16,010 nucleotides of DNA from Candidatus Baldrarchaeota archaeon (GTDB taxonomy: Archaea > Asgardarchaeota > Baldrarchaeia > Baldrarchaeales > DXJG01). The notes under the pieces are model-generated. The model had not been told where the DNA came from. It made no database searches and was given only the letters and a program-made list of their open reading frames with translations. Below are positions 7,020 to 14,442 of the stretch, one piece after another. Where the stretch lies: positions 1-16,010 of the forward strand of contig JAUQZC010000100.1 of the NCBI GenBank assembly GCA_030587435.1. Reading direction: 5' to 3'. The position numbers and the translations under genes were made by a program. The stretch's first letter is position 1; every line of letters begins with the position of its first letter.

Positions 7020-8369
7020 TTATTCCTCAACCTCCTTATCTGCAATTTTTAACACGTCGCTGAAGATCTCCATAGCTTCATCTACTTGTTCTTCCGTAAT
7101 GATAAGCGGTGGTGCGACTATGAAGTGGCTAATCCATCCCAGTAGGTATAGTCCGCGTTTTAGCATTTCTTTGCTGAGTTCAACGACTTTAAGTGGTTTT
7201 AGAGCGGCTTTATCGGCCCTGGTGTTGAAAGGCTTCTTTGTTCTTCTGTTTTTTACTATTTCTACAGCCCAGAAATGCCCAAGGCCTCTAACATCGCCGA
7301 TACATTTATGTTCTTCCCAAAGCTCATGAAGCCTTTTCTTTAAATATTTGCTTACCCTCTTGGGAAGACCGCTGGCTACAAGTTTCTTATATTCCTCTAT
7401 GACCGTAGGAACAGGGGCTAGAGACATGGGATGTGCAGCATATGTATGTCCATGTGCGAGAAATCGTTCCTCGAAGTATTCTGCAATTTCACGTTTTGTT
7501 ACTGTGATGCCTAGAGGCATATATGCTCCAGTGCAGCCTTTAGCAGTTGTTAATATATCGGGCACAACTTTCCAGTGATTTATTGCAAACCACTCACCAG
7601 TACGGTACCATCCACTCATAACTTCGTCAACAATAAGAAAAACATCGTTTTCATCAGCAATTTCTCTTAAACGTGGGAAATACTCCTTTGGCGGGACAAT
7701 TATACCATTGGTGCCAACTACTGGCTCCACAAAAATTGCAGCAACATTGCCCTCATTCTTAATCATGTAATCAACGTATTCAGCACATTGAATATTACAG
7801 TCAGGGTATTCCAATTTAAATGGGCATCTATAGCAGTAAGCGTCTGGCGCAAAAATTACGCCAGGTATTTTGCTAACTGGTTCCGCAAACCATCGCCTTG
7901 GATCTCCCGTTAAAGCTATACTTGCAGCGGTGGAACCATGATATGAGTGGTATCGTGAGATGATCTTATACTTGTTTTGCGATGAAAAGTATTGTCTAAC
8001 AATTTTTATTGCTGCTTCGTTTGCCTCTGTACCGGAAGTGGAGAAGAAGAATTTTTCGAGACCTTTTGGCATGACCTCAAGTAAAGCTTTTGTGGCTTTT
8101 CCTTTTATTTCGCAAGCAAAGCTGGGAGCAACGTACGGTAGTTTTCTTGCCTGTTCACATATTGCTTCAATTATAGCTTTGTTTTTGTGACCAAGGTTTG
8201 TGCACATTAGCTGAGATGAGAAGTCAAGATATCGTTTTCCCTCTGTATCATAGAAGTAAGGGCCCTCTGCATCAGCTATAAATAGGGGGGTTTTCCAGTC
8301 TTTCTGTGGACGCCATGTACCGTAACTATATTCTGTCAATACTTTCACTAATTTCTCTTTATCTCCCAT
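7020..8369 (-). CDS. Class III PLP-dependent aminotransferase (beta-alanine/GABA/omega-amino acid type)
   Basis: The 449-aa protein has the full fold-type I class III pattern: FSTSGTEANEAAIKIVR (109-125), the YHSYHGST segment (140-147), EPVVGTNG (215-222), DEVMSGWYRTG (248-258) with the PLP-binding Asp248, and the Schiff-base Lys277 in TTAKGCTG. A cysteine knuckle, C179-x2-C182-x8-C191-x3-C195, sits mid-protein and could bind a metal; similar insertions occur in some bacterial and archaeal members as I recall. Such enzymes move the amino group of an omega-amino acid to pyruvate or 2-oxoglutarate, giving a semialdehyde. The downstream (methyl)malonate-semialdehyde dehydrogenase makes beta-alanine or beta-aminoisobutyrate the likeliest donor, by inference. 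The start is supported by GGGGG at 8380-8376, six bases before the ATG, with AT-rich TATA-like sequence at 8401-8413. First gene of a three-gene unit. Confidence 0.9.
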   Translation of the reverse strand: MGDKEKLVKVLTEYSYGTWRPQKDWKTPLFIADAEGPYFYDTEGKRYLDFSSQLMCTNLGHKNKAIIEAICEQARKLPYVAPSFACEIKGKATKALLEVMPKGLEKFFFSTSGTEANEAAIKIVRQYFSSQNKYKIISRYHSYHGSTAASIALTGDPRRWFAEPVSKIPGVIFAPDAYCYRCPFKLEYPDCNIQCAEYVDYMIKNEGNVAAIFVEPVVGTNGIIVPPKEYFPRLREIADENDVFLIVDEVMSGWYRTGEWFAINHWKVVPDILTTAKGCTGAYMPLGITVTKREIAEYFEERFLAHGHTYAAHPMSLAPVPTVIEEYKKLVASGLPKRVSKYLKKRLHELWEEHKCIGDVRGLGHFWAVEIVKNRRTKKPFNTRADKAALKPLKVVELSKEMLKRGLYLLGWISHFIVAPPLIITEEQVDEAMEIFSDVLKIADKEVEE

Positions 8370-8747
8370 TTTGAACCCCCTATATACTTTTACGGCGTAT
8401 TAAAAATATTTTTGCTAAAAAATTGAAAGATCATTAGATATATTCGCGTTTTTATGTTTTTATTTTCAAAAACTCTTTCATTCATTTAGTATTTATTCAA
8501 AAAGTCGTAATCAGGTAACATAACATGTAAGATAATCTTTTTTTACTTACCTAATTTTTCATCGACAAAACATTTAATTGCATTTCCTTTTTACATGTTT
8601 TCTATAATATAAATTTTGCATTAAGAAATGTTCATTAAACTCTATTTCGTAACCATTCAGAGATTAAATAACTCCCTCCCATCTGATATCAGTCAACTAC
8701 GAGCTACTACTTCGAAAATTACACAATGCTCTTGTTGAATCTATCAT

Positions 8748-8757
8748 AAATATATAA
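8748..8757 (+). promoter_or_regulatory. TATA box for carbamate kinase
   Basis: AAATATATAA lies 87 bp upstream of the preferred TTG start. Transcription would begin near 8780, which is downstream of the alternative upstream TTG codon at 8775 and so supports the later start at 8844. Confidence 0.55.
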
Positions 8758-8826
8758 ACATCTTTAAATATGGGTTGGGAATTATTAAAGCCTACCTTTT
8801 ACCTCTTCTGCCAGTTTCACTCAGAC

Positions 8827-8836
8827 GGAGAAGGTG
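8827..8836 (+). promoter_or_regulatory. Ribosome binding site that fixes the carbamate kinase start at TTG 8844
   Basis: GGAGAAGGTG ends 7 nt before TTG 8844. The upstream in-frame TTG at 8775 has no comparable element and would add a leader ending in RRRR that family members lack. Confidence 0.6.
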
Positions 8837-8843
8837 CTTTCAA

Positions 8844-9794
8844 TTGGTTTCAAATAAAAAGGAACTAATAGTAATAGCTTTGGGTGGTAACGCTTTTCTA
8901 AGAAAAGGTCAGAAAGGATATGTCTGGGAACAGTGGAACAATGTAAAGGTTGCGATGAAACAAATTGCAGACATTATTGAAAAGGGTTACCGTGTTGTAT
9001 TAACGCATGGCAACGGGCCCCAAGTTGGAAACATACTTGAATGGATGGAGGCCTTAAAAGATAAACTTCCACCCTTAACAATGGATATTGCTAACGCTAT
9101 GACCCAAGGCTGGATCGGATATATGATTCAACAAGCACTTTACAACGAGTTAAAAAAGAGGGGTATAAATAAAACCGTTGTAACTATAGTGAACCAAGTC
9201 CTAGTAGATAAAGATGATCCAGCCTTTAAAAACCCTACAAAATATGTTGGACCATACTATGATGAGGAGACCGCAAAGAAACTTATGAAAGAAAAGAACT
9301 GGGTTATAAAGTTGGATCCTAGAGGAGGTTGGCGTAGGGTTGTACCATCTCCAAACCCCATAGACAACATAGAGAAAGAAGCCATCAAAAAACTATTAAA
9401 AGACGGATTTATCGTCATTGCATCAGGTGGAGGAGGAATACCAGTTATACGTGAAAACGGAGAAATAAAGGGAGTAGAAGCTGTCATAGACAAGGATCTT
9501 GCAAGTGAAAAGGTGGCTACATTACTTGATGCCGATTATTTTGTTAGCTTAACAGATGTTGAAGGCGTCTATATAAACTTTAAGAAACCTGACCAAAAAT
9601 TGCTGAGAGATCTTACTGTAGATGAAGCAGAGAAACTTTACAACGAGGGACATTTTCCACCTGGGAGTATGGGTCCAAAAGTCTTAGCAGCAATAAAATT
9701 TGTCAAAAATGGTGGAAAAGCATCATTCATAGGACATTTAGAAAAAGCTAAAGACATTATAGAGGGTAAAACAGGAACAAAAATTCATCGATAA
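8844..9794 (+). CDS. arcC: Carbamate kinase
   Basis: From TTG 8844 the protein has 316 residues, the usual size for the family. It belongs to the amino-acid kinase fold: [14 protein letters not shown] (12-25), [10 protein letters not shown] (54-63), [10 protein letters not shown] (88-97), [11 protein letters not shown] (191-201), [11 protein letters not shown] (211-221), [12 protein letters not shown] (235-246) and PPGSMGPKV (272-280). It interconverts carbamoyl phosphate + ADP with carbamate + ATP in the cytoplasm. In fermenters it makes ATP from arginine, agmatine, purine or allantoin-derived carbamoyl phosphate; in Pyrococcus-type archaea a carbamate-kinase-like enzyme makes carbamoyl phosphate. 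No arginine deiminase or carbamoyltransferase gene is in view, so the direction is open. It diverges from the aminotransferase/dehydrogenase unit, a hint of a common nitrogen-catabolism programme. A start at 8775 would give 339 residues and is disfavoured. Confidence 0.92.
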   Translation: MVSNKKELIVIALGGNAFLRKGQKGYVWEQWNNVKVAMKQIADIIEKGYRVVLTHGNGPQVGNILEWMEALKDKLPPLTMDIANAMTQGWIGYMIQQALYNELKKRGINKTVVTIVNQVLVDKDDPAFKNPTKYVGPYYDEETAKKLMKEKNWVIKLDPRGGWRRVVPSPNPIDNIEKEAIKKLLKDGFIVIASGGGGIPVIRENGEIKGVEAVIDKDLASEKVATLLDADYFVSLTDVEGVYINFKKPDQKLLRDLTVDEAEKLYNEGHFPPGSMGPKVLAAIKFVKNGGKASFIGHLEKAKDIIEGKTGTKIHR

Positions 9795-9812
9795 AATTTT
9801 AAATTCATTTTC

Positions 9813-9845
9813 TGTTTTCAATGTCCTTGAAGTGTAATGAAAACA
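9813..9845. terminator. 8-bp perfect inverted repeat between convergent genes
   Basis: TGTTTTCA (9813-9820) and TGAAAACA (9838-9845) are perfect arms with a 17-nt spacer, in the 57-bp gap between the ends of carbamate kinase and the thiC-linked gene. Both strands show T-tracts, so it may serve both directions. Confidence 0.4.
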
Positions 9846-9851
9846 AGGAAT

Positions 9852-10334
9852 TTACTCTTCTTCACCTACCTCTTTTGCTATCTTGTATTCTAGACTATGT
9901 TTTTCCAATTCCTTTAGGATTTCAGGATTTTTCTTAACTAGTTTTTCTACTAGGTGAAGATACCTAGCAACTCTTATAGCATTAGGCGAAATTTCAACAA
10001 GTTGAGTTCCATCAACCAAAACATAGTGTTTCCGTGGAACTTTTTCCTTAACTATGTATAAGGCTTCGTTAACAGCTGCATGAAGCGTAAAACAGTGGGG
10101 GGAACTATCAATGGTTAAAACTACGATGCTCCTAGGATTAGAGGATCTAATCATTGAAGCTAATTTACCATAGGTAAAAGAACCCTCTGCCTCCGGACAA
10201 ACACTGAGGACGACTCTTCCCTCAGAGAACTTCTTTAAGACATCAGAATTAATATACTTGACACATTCACCAATAATTAACCAATCTGAGTTTTTTAGTT
10301 GAGGTGCTTTAACCCAAGTCTTTAATAAGTGCAT
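9852..10334 (-). CDS. Conserved three-cysteine protein of unknown function, translationally coupled to thiC
   Basis: This 160-aa protein is soluble, with an alpha/beta alternation suggesting a Rossmann-like core: strands at DWLIIG (17-22), RVVLSVCP (40-47), SIVVLTID (69-76) and HYVLVDG (103-109). The cysteines sit in well-formed motifs: GECVKY (C24), SVCPEAEG (C46) and SSPHCFTLHAAVNEA (C81, beside H80 and H85). The C-terminal part (EISPNAIRVARYLHLVEKL... through SLEYK) is helical. Three cysteines at strand ends could hold an Fe-S cluster or act as thiols. I recall similar archaeal sequences of unassigned function and will not name a role. Its ATG follows the thiC stop with no intervening base (TAA-ATG), so both proteins are made from one transcript by coupled translation. 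Help in cluster assembly or electron supply to ThiC is the simplest hypothesis. Confidence 0.85.
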   Translation of the reverse strand: MHLLKTWVKAPQLKNSDWLIIGECVKYINSDVLKKFSEGRVVLSVCPEAEGSFTYGKLASMIRSSNPRSIVVLTIDSSPHCFTLHAAVNEALYIVKEKVPRKHYVLVDGTQLVEISPNAIRVARYLHLVEKLVKKNPEILKELEKHSLEYKIAKEVGEEE

Positions 10335-11624
10335 TTAACATTCCCTCTTAAACTTTTTTAATAATAAGTATACACATAAATCCCCACACATAGTGCAGGG
10401 GCCCTCTGTCACTCTACTGTAGCGTTCATGCATAGCCCTAGCCTTTTCAGGATCCAAAGAAAGCTTATACATTTTCCTCCAGTCGAGCTTCTCTCTGGCG
10501 ATAGACATTTCTAAATCGTGTTTTAAAGCTTTTTCACCAAGCTTGACGATGTCACCAGCATGGCCAGCGATTTTAGCAGCAATAAGACCGAGTTTAACGT
10601 CTTCAGGGCCAGGTAACGAAAGATGTTCTGCGGGGGTTAAATAACATATAAGGTCCACTCCCTCGGCAGCAGCGATAGCAGCGCCGATAGCGGCTGCAAT
10701 ATGGTCATATCCAGCAGCAATGTCGGTTACTAAAGGACCTAAAACATAGTAGGGTGCACCTTTACATAGAGCTTTTTCTAATCTTACGTTAGCAGCAACT
10801 TGGTGTAACGGTACGTGGCCGGGTCCTTCAACCATAACTTGAACGTTTTTCTCCCATGCACGTTCAACAAGGCGAGATACATTGAGCATTTCAGCCATTT
10901 GAGCATAATCGTGAGCATCAAGTATAGACCCAGGTCTCAAAGCATCTCCAAGACTTAAAACAGCATCGTACTCGGCTGCAATTTCTAAAAGATAGTCATA
11001 ATTTTTGTAAAGAGGATTTTCCTCGTTGTTATGAAGCATCCAAGCAGCTAAAATGGCACCACCACGACTAACAATACCAGTAACTCTACCTCCATTCACC
11101 ACTTTCTTAACGATATCTTTAGTTATGCCAACGTGAACAGTCATAAAATCAACGCCGTCCTTCAAATGTTTCTCAATAACTTTAAAAACGTCGTCTTCGG
11201 TCATGTAGATTCCTGCGCCTTTTTTCTTTGCAACGTCAATAAATGCTTGGTAAATTGGCACCGTACCGAAAGGTACTGGCGCAACTTTAATTAACTCTCT
11301 TCTAATACGATCTAGATCTCCACCAGTGCTTAAATCCATTATAGTGTCAGTTCCATATTTAATAGCAATTTTAGCCTTTTCTATTTCCATGTCTAAATTA
11401 GTGTAAAGCGTAGAAGTGCCAATGTTCACATTAACTTTAGTGGTAAGTCCCTCACCTATACCCACTGTCTTAACGTTCTCTCTCACCATATTTCTAGGTA
11501 TAATAACGGTTCCCTTAGCCACTCTCTGCCTCAACCATTCTACTGGAACATCTTCTATTTCCGCTATAAGTTTCATTTCCTCGGTAACACGGCCAGCTTT
11601 TGCTGCTTTCATCTGCGTTGTCAT
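10335..11624 (-). CDS. thiC: Phosphomethylpyrimidine synthase ThiC (radical SAM)
   Basis: The 429-aa protein converts 5-aminoimidazole ribotide to hydroxymethylpyrimidine phosphate, the pyrimidine half of thiamine. Family marks are [13 protein letters not shown] (64-76), [17 protein letters not shown] (93-109), [11 protein letters not shown] (117-127), [11 protein letters not shown] (186-196), [11 protein letters not shown] (224-234), [12 protein letters not shown] (265-276), [18 protein letters not shown] (292-309) and GHAGDIVK (354-361). The C-terminal cluster motif is C410-x2-C413-x3-C417, in [10 protein letters not shown]; the bacterial form I know is Cx2Cx4C. It lacks the N-terminal extension of many bacterial ThiC proteins, as usual in archaea. 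The start at 11624 is preceded by GGTGAT and a TATA box. The short upstream gap contains no TPP riboswitch core (no CTGAGA), so control should be by protein; a flanking inverted repeat is listed separately. The next gene abuts its stop. Confidence 0.97.
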   Translation of the reverse strand: MTTQMKAAKAGRVTEEMKLIAEIEDVPVEWLRQRVAKGTVIIPRNMVRENVKTVGIGEGLTTKVNVNIGTSTLYTNLDMEIEKAKIAIKYGTDTIMDLSTGGDLDRIRRELIKVAPVPFGTVPIYQAFIDVAKKKGAGIYMTEDDVFKVIEKHLKDGVDFMTVHVGITKDIVKKVVNGGRVTGIVSRGGAILAAWMLHNNEENPLYKNYDYLLEIAAEYDAVLSLGDALRPGSILDAHDYAQMAEMLNVSRLVERAWEKNVQVMVEGPGHVPLHQVAANVRLEKALCKGAPYYVLGPLVTDIAAGYDHIAAAIGAAIAAAEGVDLICYLTPAEHLSLPGPEDVKLGLIAAKIAGHAGDIVKLGEKALKHDLEMSIAREKLDWRKMYKLSLDPEKARAMHERYSRVTEGPCTMCGDLCVYLLLKKFKREC

Positions 11625-11629
11625 CTAAA

Positions 11630-11682
11630 ATCACCAGATATCTTCTATTTTAGTTTTATAAAATGCTTAAGTAAATGTCTGG
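11630..11682 (-). promoter_or_regulatory. thiC promoter: Shine-Dalgarno, TATA box and flanking imperfect inverted repeat
   Basis: On the minus strand GGTGAT (11635-11630) lies 5 nt before the ATG, and TTTTATAAAA (11654-11663, self-complementary) is the TATA box. The arms CCAGATAT (11634-11641) and ATGTCTGG (11675-11682) are inverted with one mismatch and enclose the TATA box, a good place for a repressor. The transcript leader must be very short. Confidence 0.5.
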
Positions 11683-11701
11683 ATGTATTCAATGAAGATA
11701 A

Positions 11702-12170
11702 TTATTTAAATTTTTGGAGGAAATGTTCCCATGAAATCACTACAAGTCCCTCAAAGATGTCTTGATGATCCTTCCACATGCTATGAATTTCTTGATCTTC
11801 AGTTAATAATATGTCAACTTCATGGTATGCCATAGAGAATATGATTCTGTCAAAGTAGTCTGATAGTCCAAAATCCAAAAGCTTATTTTCAATTTCATCG
11901 ATTTCGGGAGTTATTAAGGAAGGAATTTTTATTTTACTTCTATAATATAGAACGTCAAGACCCTTGTTGTACTTCTCTCTTAACGTTTTTCTTAACTTCA
12001 TGTTTTTCTCGCCTTACTAATAATTATCCACTTAATTTCAATTAATGAAACTAGAGAAACCAAAAAAGCACATGCTTTTAATATTTAATAGTTTAGCTAG
12101 ATCTTTTCTGGAGAATTTATCGGTTTCAATGCCGAATAAAGGCATAATGTAAGTGTGTGTCTAAAAACAC
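11702..12170 (-). pseudogene. vapC: Decayed PIN-domain toxin (VapC-type ribonuclease)
   Basis: Only the last 99 codons (from ATG 12001) are in one frame; they read MKLRKTLREKYNKGLDVLYY... with DYFDRIIFSMAYHEVDILLTEDQEI, the C-terminal half of a PIN domain with its late acidic residues. Upstream the rest of the toxin is spread over other frames: VFLDTH from GTG 12170 (the N-terminal strand with the first catalytic Asp), then MPLFGIETDKFSRKDLAKLL from 12145, then VSLVSLIEIKWIIISKARK up to about 12005. An extra base near 12150, a shift near 12070 and a missing A in the A-run at about 12003-12007 account for the breaks. An intact toxin would be roughly 155 residues. It starts 1 nt after the antitoxin stop, the usual vapBC order. 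Full-length toxin cannot be made; the 99-aa part could at most be a fragment. Confidence 0.8.
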
Positions 12171-12171
12171 T

Positions 12172-12443
12172 CTAATCTTCTTTCCGGTCAATCGTAAGCT
12201 CCCTCTGCATCTTCTCTATAATTTCCTCCGCCTCTTCAAAAGATATCTTAAGAACAGGCTTCTCTCTAAGCAGCTCTTCGATTGAAGGAATTGTTTTCAC
12301 ACGTATCTCTCCCTTCTTAGCTATCAGTATAACTTTGCTAGGAGCTTTTAACCCAGAAATCTCTCTCATGTCCTTTGTAGTGTATATTTCTCCCTTTTCC
12401 CAACTCTAGCCCTAGTTACAACACCCTTTTTAATTCCTTTCAC
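12172..12443 (-). pseudogene. vapB: Frameshifted AbrB-type antitoxin (VapB)
   Basis: The intact-looking part (65 codons from ATG 12369) begins in the middle of an AbrB/MazE-like domain. Upstream the same frame gives GEIYTTKD before MREISGL, while the preceding frame from GTG 12443 gives VKGIKKGVVTRARVGK. Inserting one A in the A-run at 12395-12398 would join them as VGKKGEIYTTKDMREISGL, which is the consensus of archaeal AbrB-like VapB antitoxins, then PSKVILIAKKGEIRVK. The C-terminal tail (SIEELLREKP... through EEAEEIIEKMQREL) would bind the toxin. Because one base breaks the DNA-binding half, this is either a pseudogene or a sequencing error; the several breaks in the toxin next door favour real decay. 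Confidence 0.75.
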
Positions 12444-12468
12444 AAAATTGCTCGGAGGTATTCCTATC

Positions 12469-12497
12469 TGTCAGACATATAAACGTTATTTCTGACA
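12469..12497 (-). promoter_or_regulatory. vapBC promoter/operator: TATA box inside a perfect inverted repeat
   Basis: TGTCAGA (12469-12475) and TCTGACA (12491-12497) are perfect 7-bp inverted arms around a 15-bp spacer. On the minus strand the spacer contains TTTATAT (12484-12478), a TATA box about 40 bp before the GTG start. The left arm extends to the odd palindrome TGTCAGACA. This fits antitoxin autoregulation. A TATA-like reading toward the plus strand is also possible. Confidence 0.5.
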
Positions 12498-12525
12498 CAT
12501 AACTCTAGCTTATCTGGGCCACAGA

Positions 12526-12550
12526 GGAAAATAACAAAATAAAATGAATG
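12526..12550 (-). terminator. T-rich termination region after the aldehyde oxidoreductase operon
   Basis: About 50-75 nt after the AOR stop codon, the minus strand carries CATTTTATTTTGTTATTTTCC, a series of T-tracts typical of archaeal termination. No stable hairpin accompanies it. Confidence 0.4.
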
Positions 12551-12599
12551 GAATTTTGTAACGTGTTCCTTAATTGGATAAAATTTCATGGCTGCATAG

Positions 12600-14426
12600 C
12601 TAGATCTGTAATTTGTCAAGCCCTAACTGTTTTAGTTTTTCTTCTGTTGGTTTTCCCGATTCATAGTCCCATTTTCTTATCTCATAGTATTTTTGAAGCA
12701 TTTTATCTATGTTAGGCACTCTGCCTTCAGTTCCTCCTTCTTTCAAGGGAGTTAATACTATTTTTGGTAAATAGTCGTCTTTCCTTGAAACTCCAAGCTT
12801 ATTGTTTAAAATCCTTTTCAAATTGAAAATCCTCTCACCTAGGAGATCAAGATCCTCAATTTTGTATGCTTGTCCAGTTGAATAAGTTAGTAGTTTTGCG
12901 ATGATTTCTGCCGGTGGATTACAAAACTGACACATGATCATAGAGTTGTACACCGTTCTCCAGTTCTGAGATTTTATGGCAACCTCTACTTTCTTTTCTT
13001 CTTCAAATCTATCTCCGGAAACTATGCCTAACTCAGGTACTTCCTGCCCAAGATCAACCAAGTAAACGTCTCCATTAAGATGACATGCGCCGCGAGGCGA
13101 AGTCGCGTAGCATATTGCCATGCCAAAGAATGCTCTAGGATCATGAAAAGGTATTTCAAGCCCCTTTACCTCTGCTGCATAGTCTAATGCACCATATTTT
13201 TCACCAATTCTCCTTACTCCCTCAGCTAAAACATCTCCGAAACCCTTTCTAAAAGCTATCATCTCAATTAATTGAATAACAGTATCTATGTCGCCCCATT
13301 TTAACTCAATACCATTTGTTTCGTCCTTAGAGATCTTCCCCTGTTCATAGAGGTATGTTGCAAAAGCTATTGTTGAACCGCAACTTATTGTATCAATGCC
13401 GTAAATATTGCAAAGATAGTTGGCGTAAGCTAAACCTTCTAAGTTGTCGTTGAGAATAAGGGACCCAAAGGCGCAAAGAGTTTCATATTCTGGGCCGTCA
13501 GTTTCAGGTAGCTTATATTTTCCCTCATCTATTTTAACTACTCTACCACAGCCGATTGGACATCCGTAACATGCACGATTTCTTACAAGTATTGTTTCAG
13601 CCATTGTGGAACCACTAATTTTACTAGCATTCTCAAAAACACCTAAAGTGAAATATTTGTTTGGCATATCACCCATTTCTTGCGCTAAATCAACATAACC
13701 ACCAGTACCTAGTTGCCTAAACATCTCCGAGTTAAAAGCTTCTTTAACAATAGTATGTGCTTCTTTAGCAACCTCTATGAACTTATCTTCATCTGCTAGC
13801 GGAACCTTTTGGGAACCAAACACTGCAACAGCCTTAATGTTTTTAGAACCCATAACAGCCCCCATACCAGTTCTACCAGCAGCTCTTCCACCATCGTTCA
13901 TGATTGCTGCATACTTCACGAGGTTTTCTCCAGCAGGACCAATACAAGCAACACTAACCCTCTTCTCACCAAGCTCCTCAACTATAATCTTCTGAGTCTC
14001 AAAGGTAGTTTTACCTACCAAATGTTCGGCAGACCTTAACTCTGCACTGCCATCAATTATGGATAGATATACTGGTTTTTCAGATCTCCCAACTATGATT
14101 ATTCCATCGAAACCTGAAAACTTCAACATCGGACCAAATTTCCCACCAGAGTTAGATTCGCCCCAAATACCTGTTAAAGGAGACTTAGCACAGACAACGT
14201 ATCTCCCACATGAAGGCGCAATTGTTCCAGTTAATGGACCGGTCATAAAAATAAGAGGACTCTCCGGTCCTAAAGGATCTGTATCCTTATTTATCATGTC
14301 GTAGAGAATTCTACATGCAAGGCCACTCCCGCCGAGAAACATTTTTGCAAAATCCATGTTTAACGGTTCTTCGGAAATTTTACCTGTTGACAAATTCACT
14401 TTTAGAATTTTCCCCATGTAACCCAT
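12600..14426 (-). CDS. Tungsten-containing aldehyde ferredoxin oxidoreductase family protein
   Basis: The 608-aa protein has the standard AOR length. It starts MGYMGKILKVNLSTG, like family members, with GGAAGTG upstream. The pterin-binding stretches ESNSGGKFGPMLKFSG (90-105) and NDGGRAAGRTGMGAVMGSKN (177-196) are present. The [4Fe-4S] ligands are C286, C289 and C293 in CYGCPIGC, with C499 or C502 in IMCQFC as the fourth (C288/C291/C295/C494 in P. furiosus AOR). E313 in GPEYET and H449 in GACHLNG match that enzyme's active-site Glu and His. The enzyme oxidises aldehydes to acids with ferredoxin, or the reverse, in the cytoplasm. Which AOR/FOR/GOR/WOR subtype it is cannot be told from sequence alone. 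It follows the iron-alcohol dehydrogenase by 16 nt, so alcohol-aldehyde-acid interconversion is the likely joint role. Confidence 0.95.
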   Translation of the reverse strand: MGYMGKILKVNLSTGKISEEPLNMDFAKMFLGGSGLACRILYDMINKDTDPLGPESPLIFMTGPLTGTIAPSCGRYVVCAKSPLTGIWGESNSGGKFGPMLKFSGFDGIIIVGRSEKPVYLSIIDGSAELRSAEHLVGKTTFETQKIIVEELGEKRVSVACIGPAGENLVKYAAIMNDGGRAAGRTGMGAVMGSKNIKAVAVFGSQKVPLADEDKFIEVAKEAHTIVKEAFNSEMFRQLGTGGYVDLAQEMGDMPNKYFTLGVFENASKISGSTMAETILVRNRACYGCPIGCGRVVKIDEGKYKLPETDGPEYETLCAFGSLILNDNLEGLAYANYLCNIYGIDTISCGSTIAFATYLYEQGKISKDETNGIELKWGDIDTVIQLIEMIAFRKGFGDVLAEGVRRIGEKYGALDYAAEVKGLEIPFHDPRAFFGMAICYATSPRGACHLNGDVYLVDLGQEVPELGIVSGDRFEEEKKVEVAIKSQNWRTVYNSMIMCQFCNPPAEIIAKLLTYSTGQAYKIEDLDLLGERIFNLKRILNNKLGVSRKDDYLPKIVLTPLKEGGTEGRVPNIDKMLQKYYEIRKWDYESGKPTEEKLKQLGLDKLQI

Positions 14427-14442
14427 TTACAACACTTCCCAA

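Larger units (their letters stand above)
8370..8843. other. Long divergent intergenic region between aminotransferase and carbamate kinase
   Basis: I see no gene in this strongly AT-rich stretch. It holds the minus-strand promoter of the aminotransferase (TATA-like at 8401-8413), the plus-strand TATA of carbamate kinase (8748-8757), a loose inverted repeat (AGGTAA 8513-8518 with TTACCT 8547-8552, enclosing AAGATAATCTT at 8529-8539), and a small GC-richer patch at 8672-8710 containing the palindrome CTGATATCAG (8683-8692). No tRNA, ORF or repeat array was recognised. The length suggests shared regulation of the two divergent units. Confidence 0.6.

Noticed and set aside
8513..8552. Inverted repeat that might mark a small RNA or attenuator
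   Set aside because: The outer arms are only 6 bp with a 28-nt loop in AT-rich sequence, and no promoter/terminator pair frames it.
8683..8692. CTGATATCAG palindrome in the long divergent region
   Set aside because: A 10-bp palindrome is expected many times by chance in 16 kb, and it lies about 55 bp upstream of the TATA box with no partner.
11625..11701. TPP riboswitch upstream of thiC
   Set aside because: Only 77 bp are available, the conserved CTGAGA core is absent, and the TATA box sits too close to the start codon for an aptamer.
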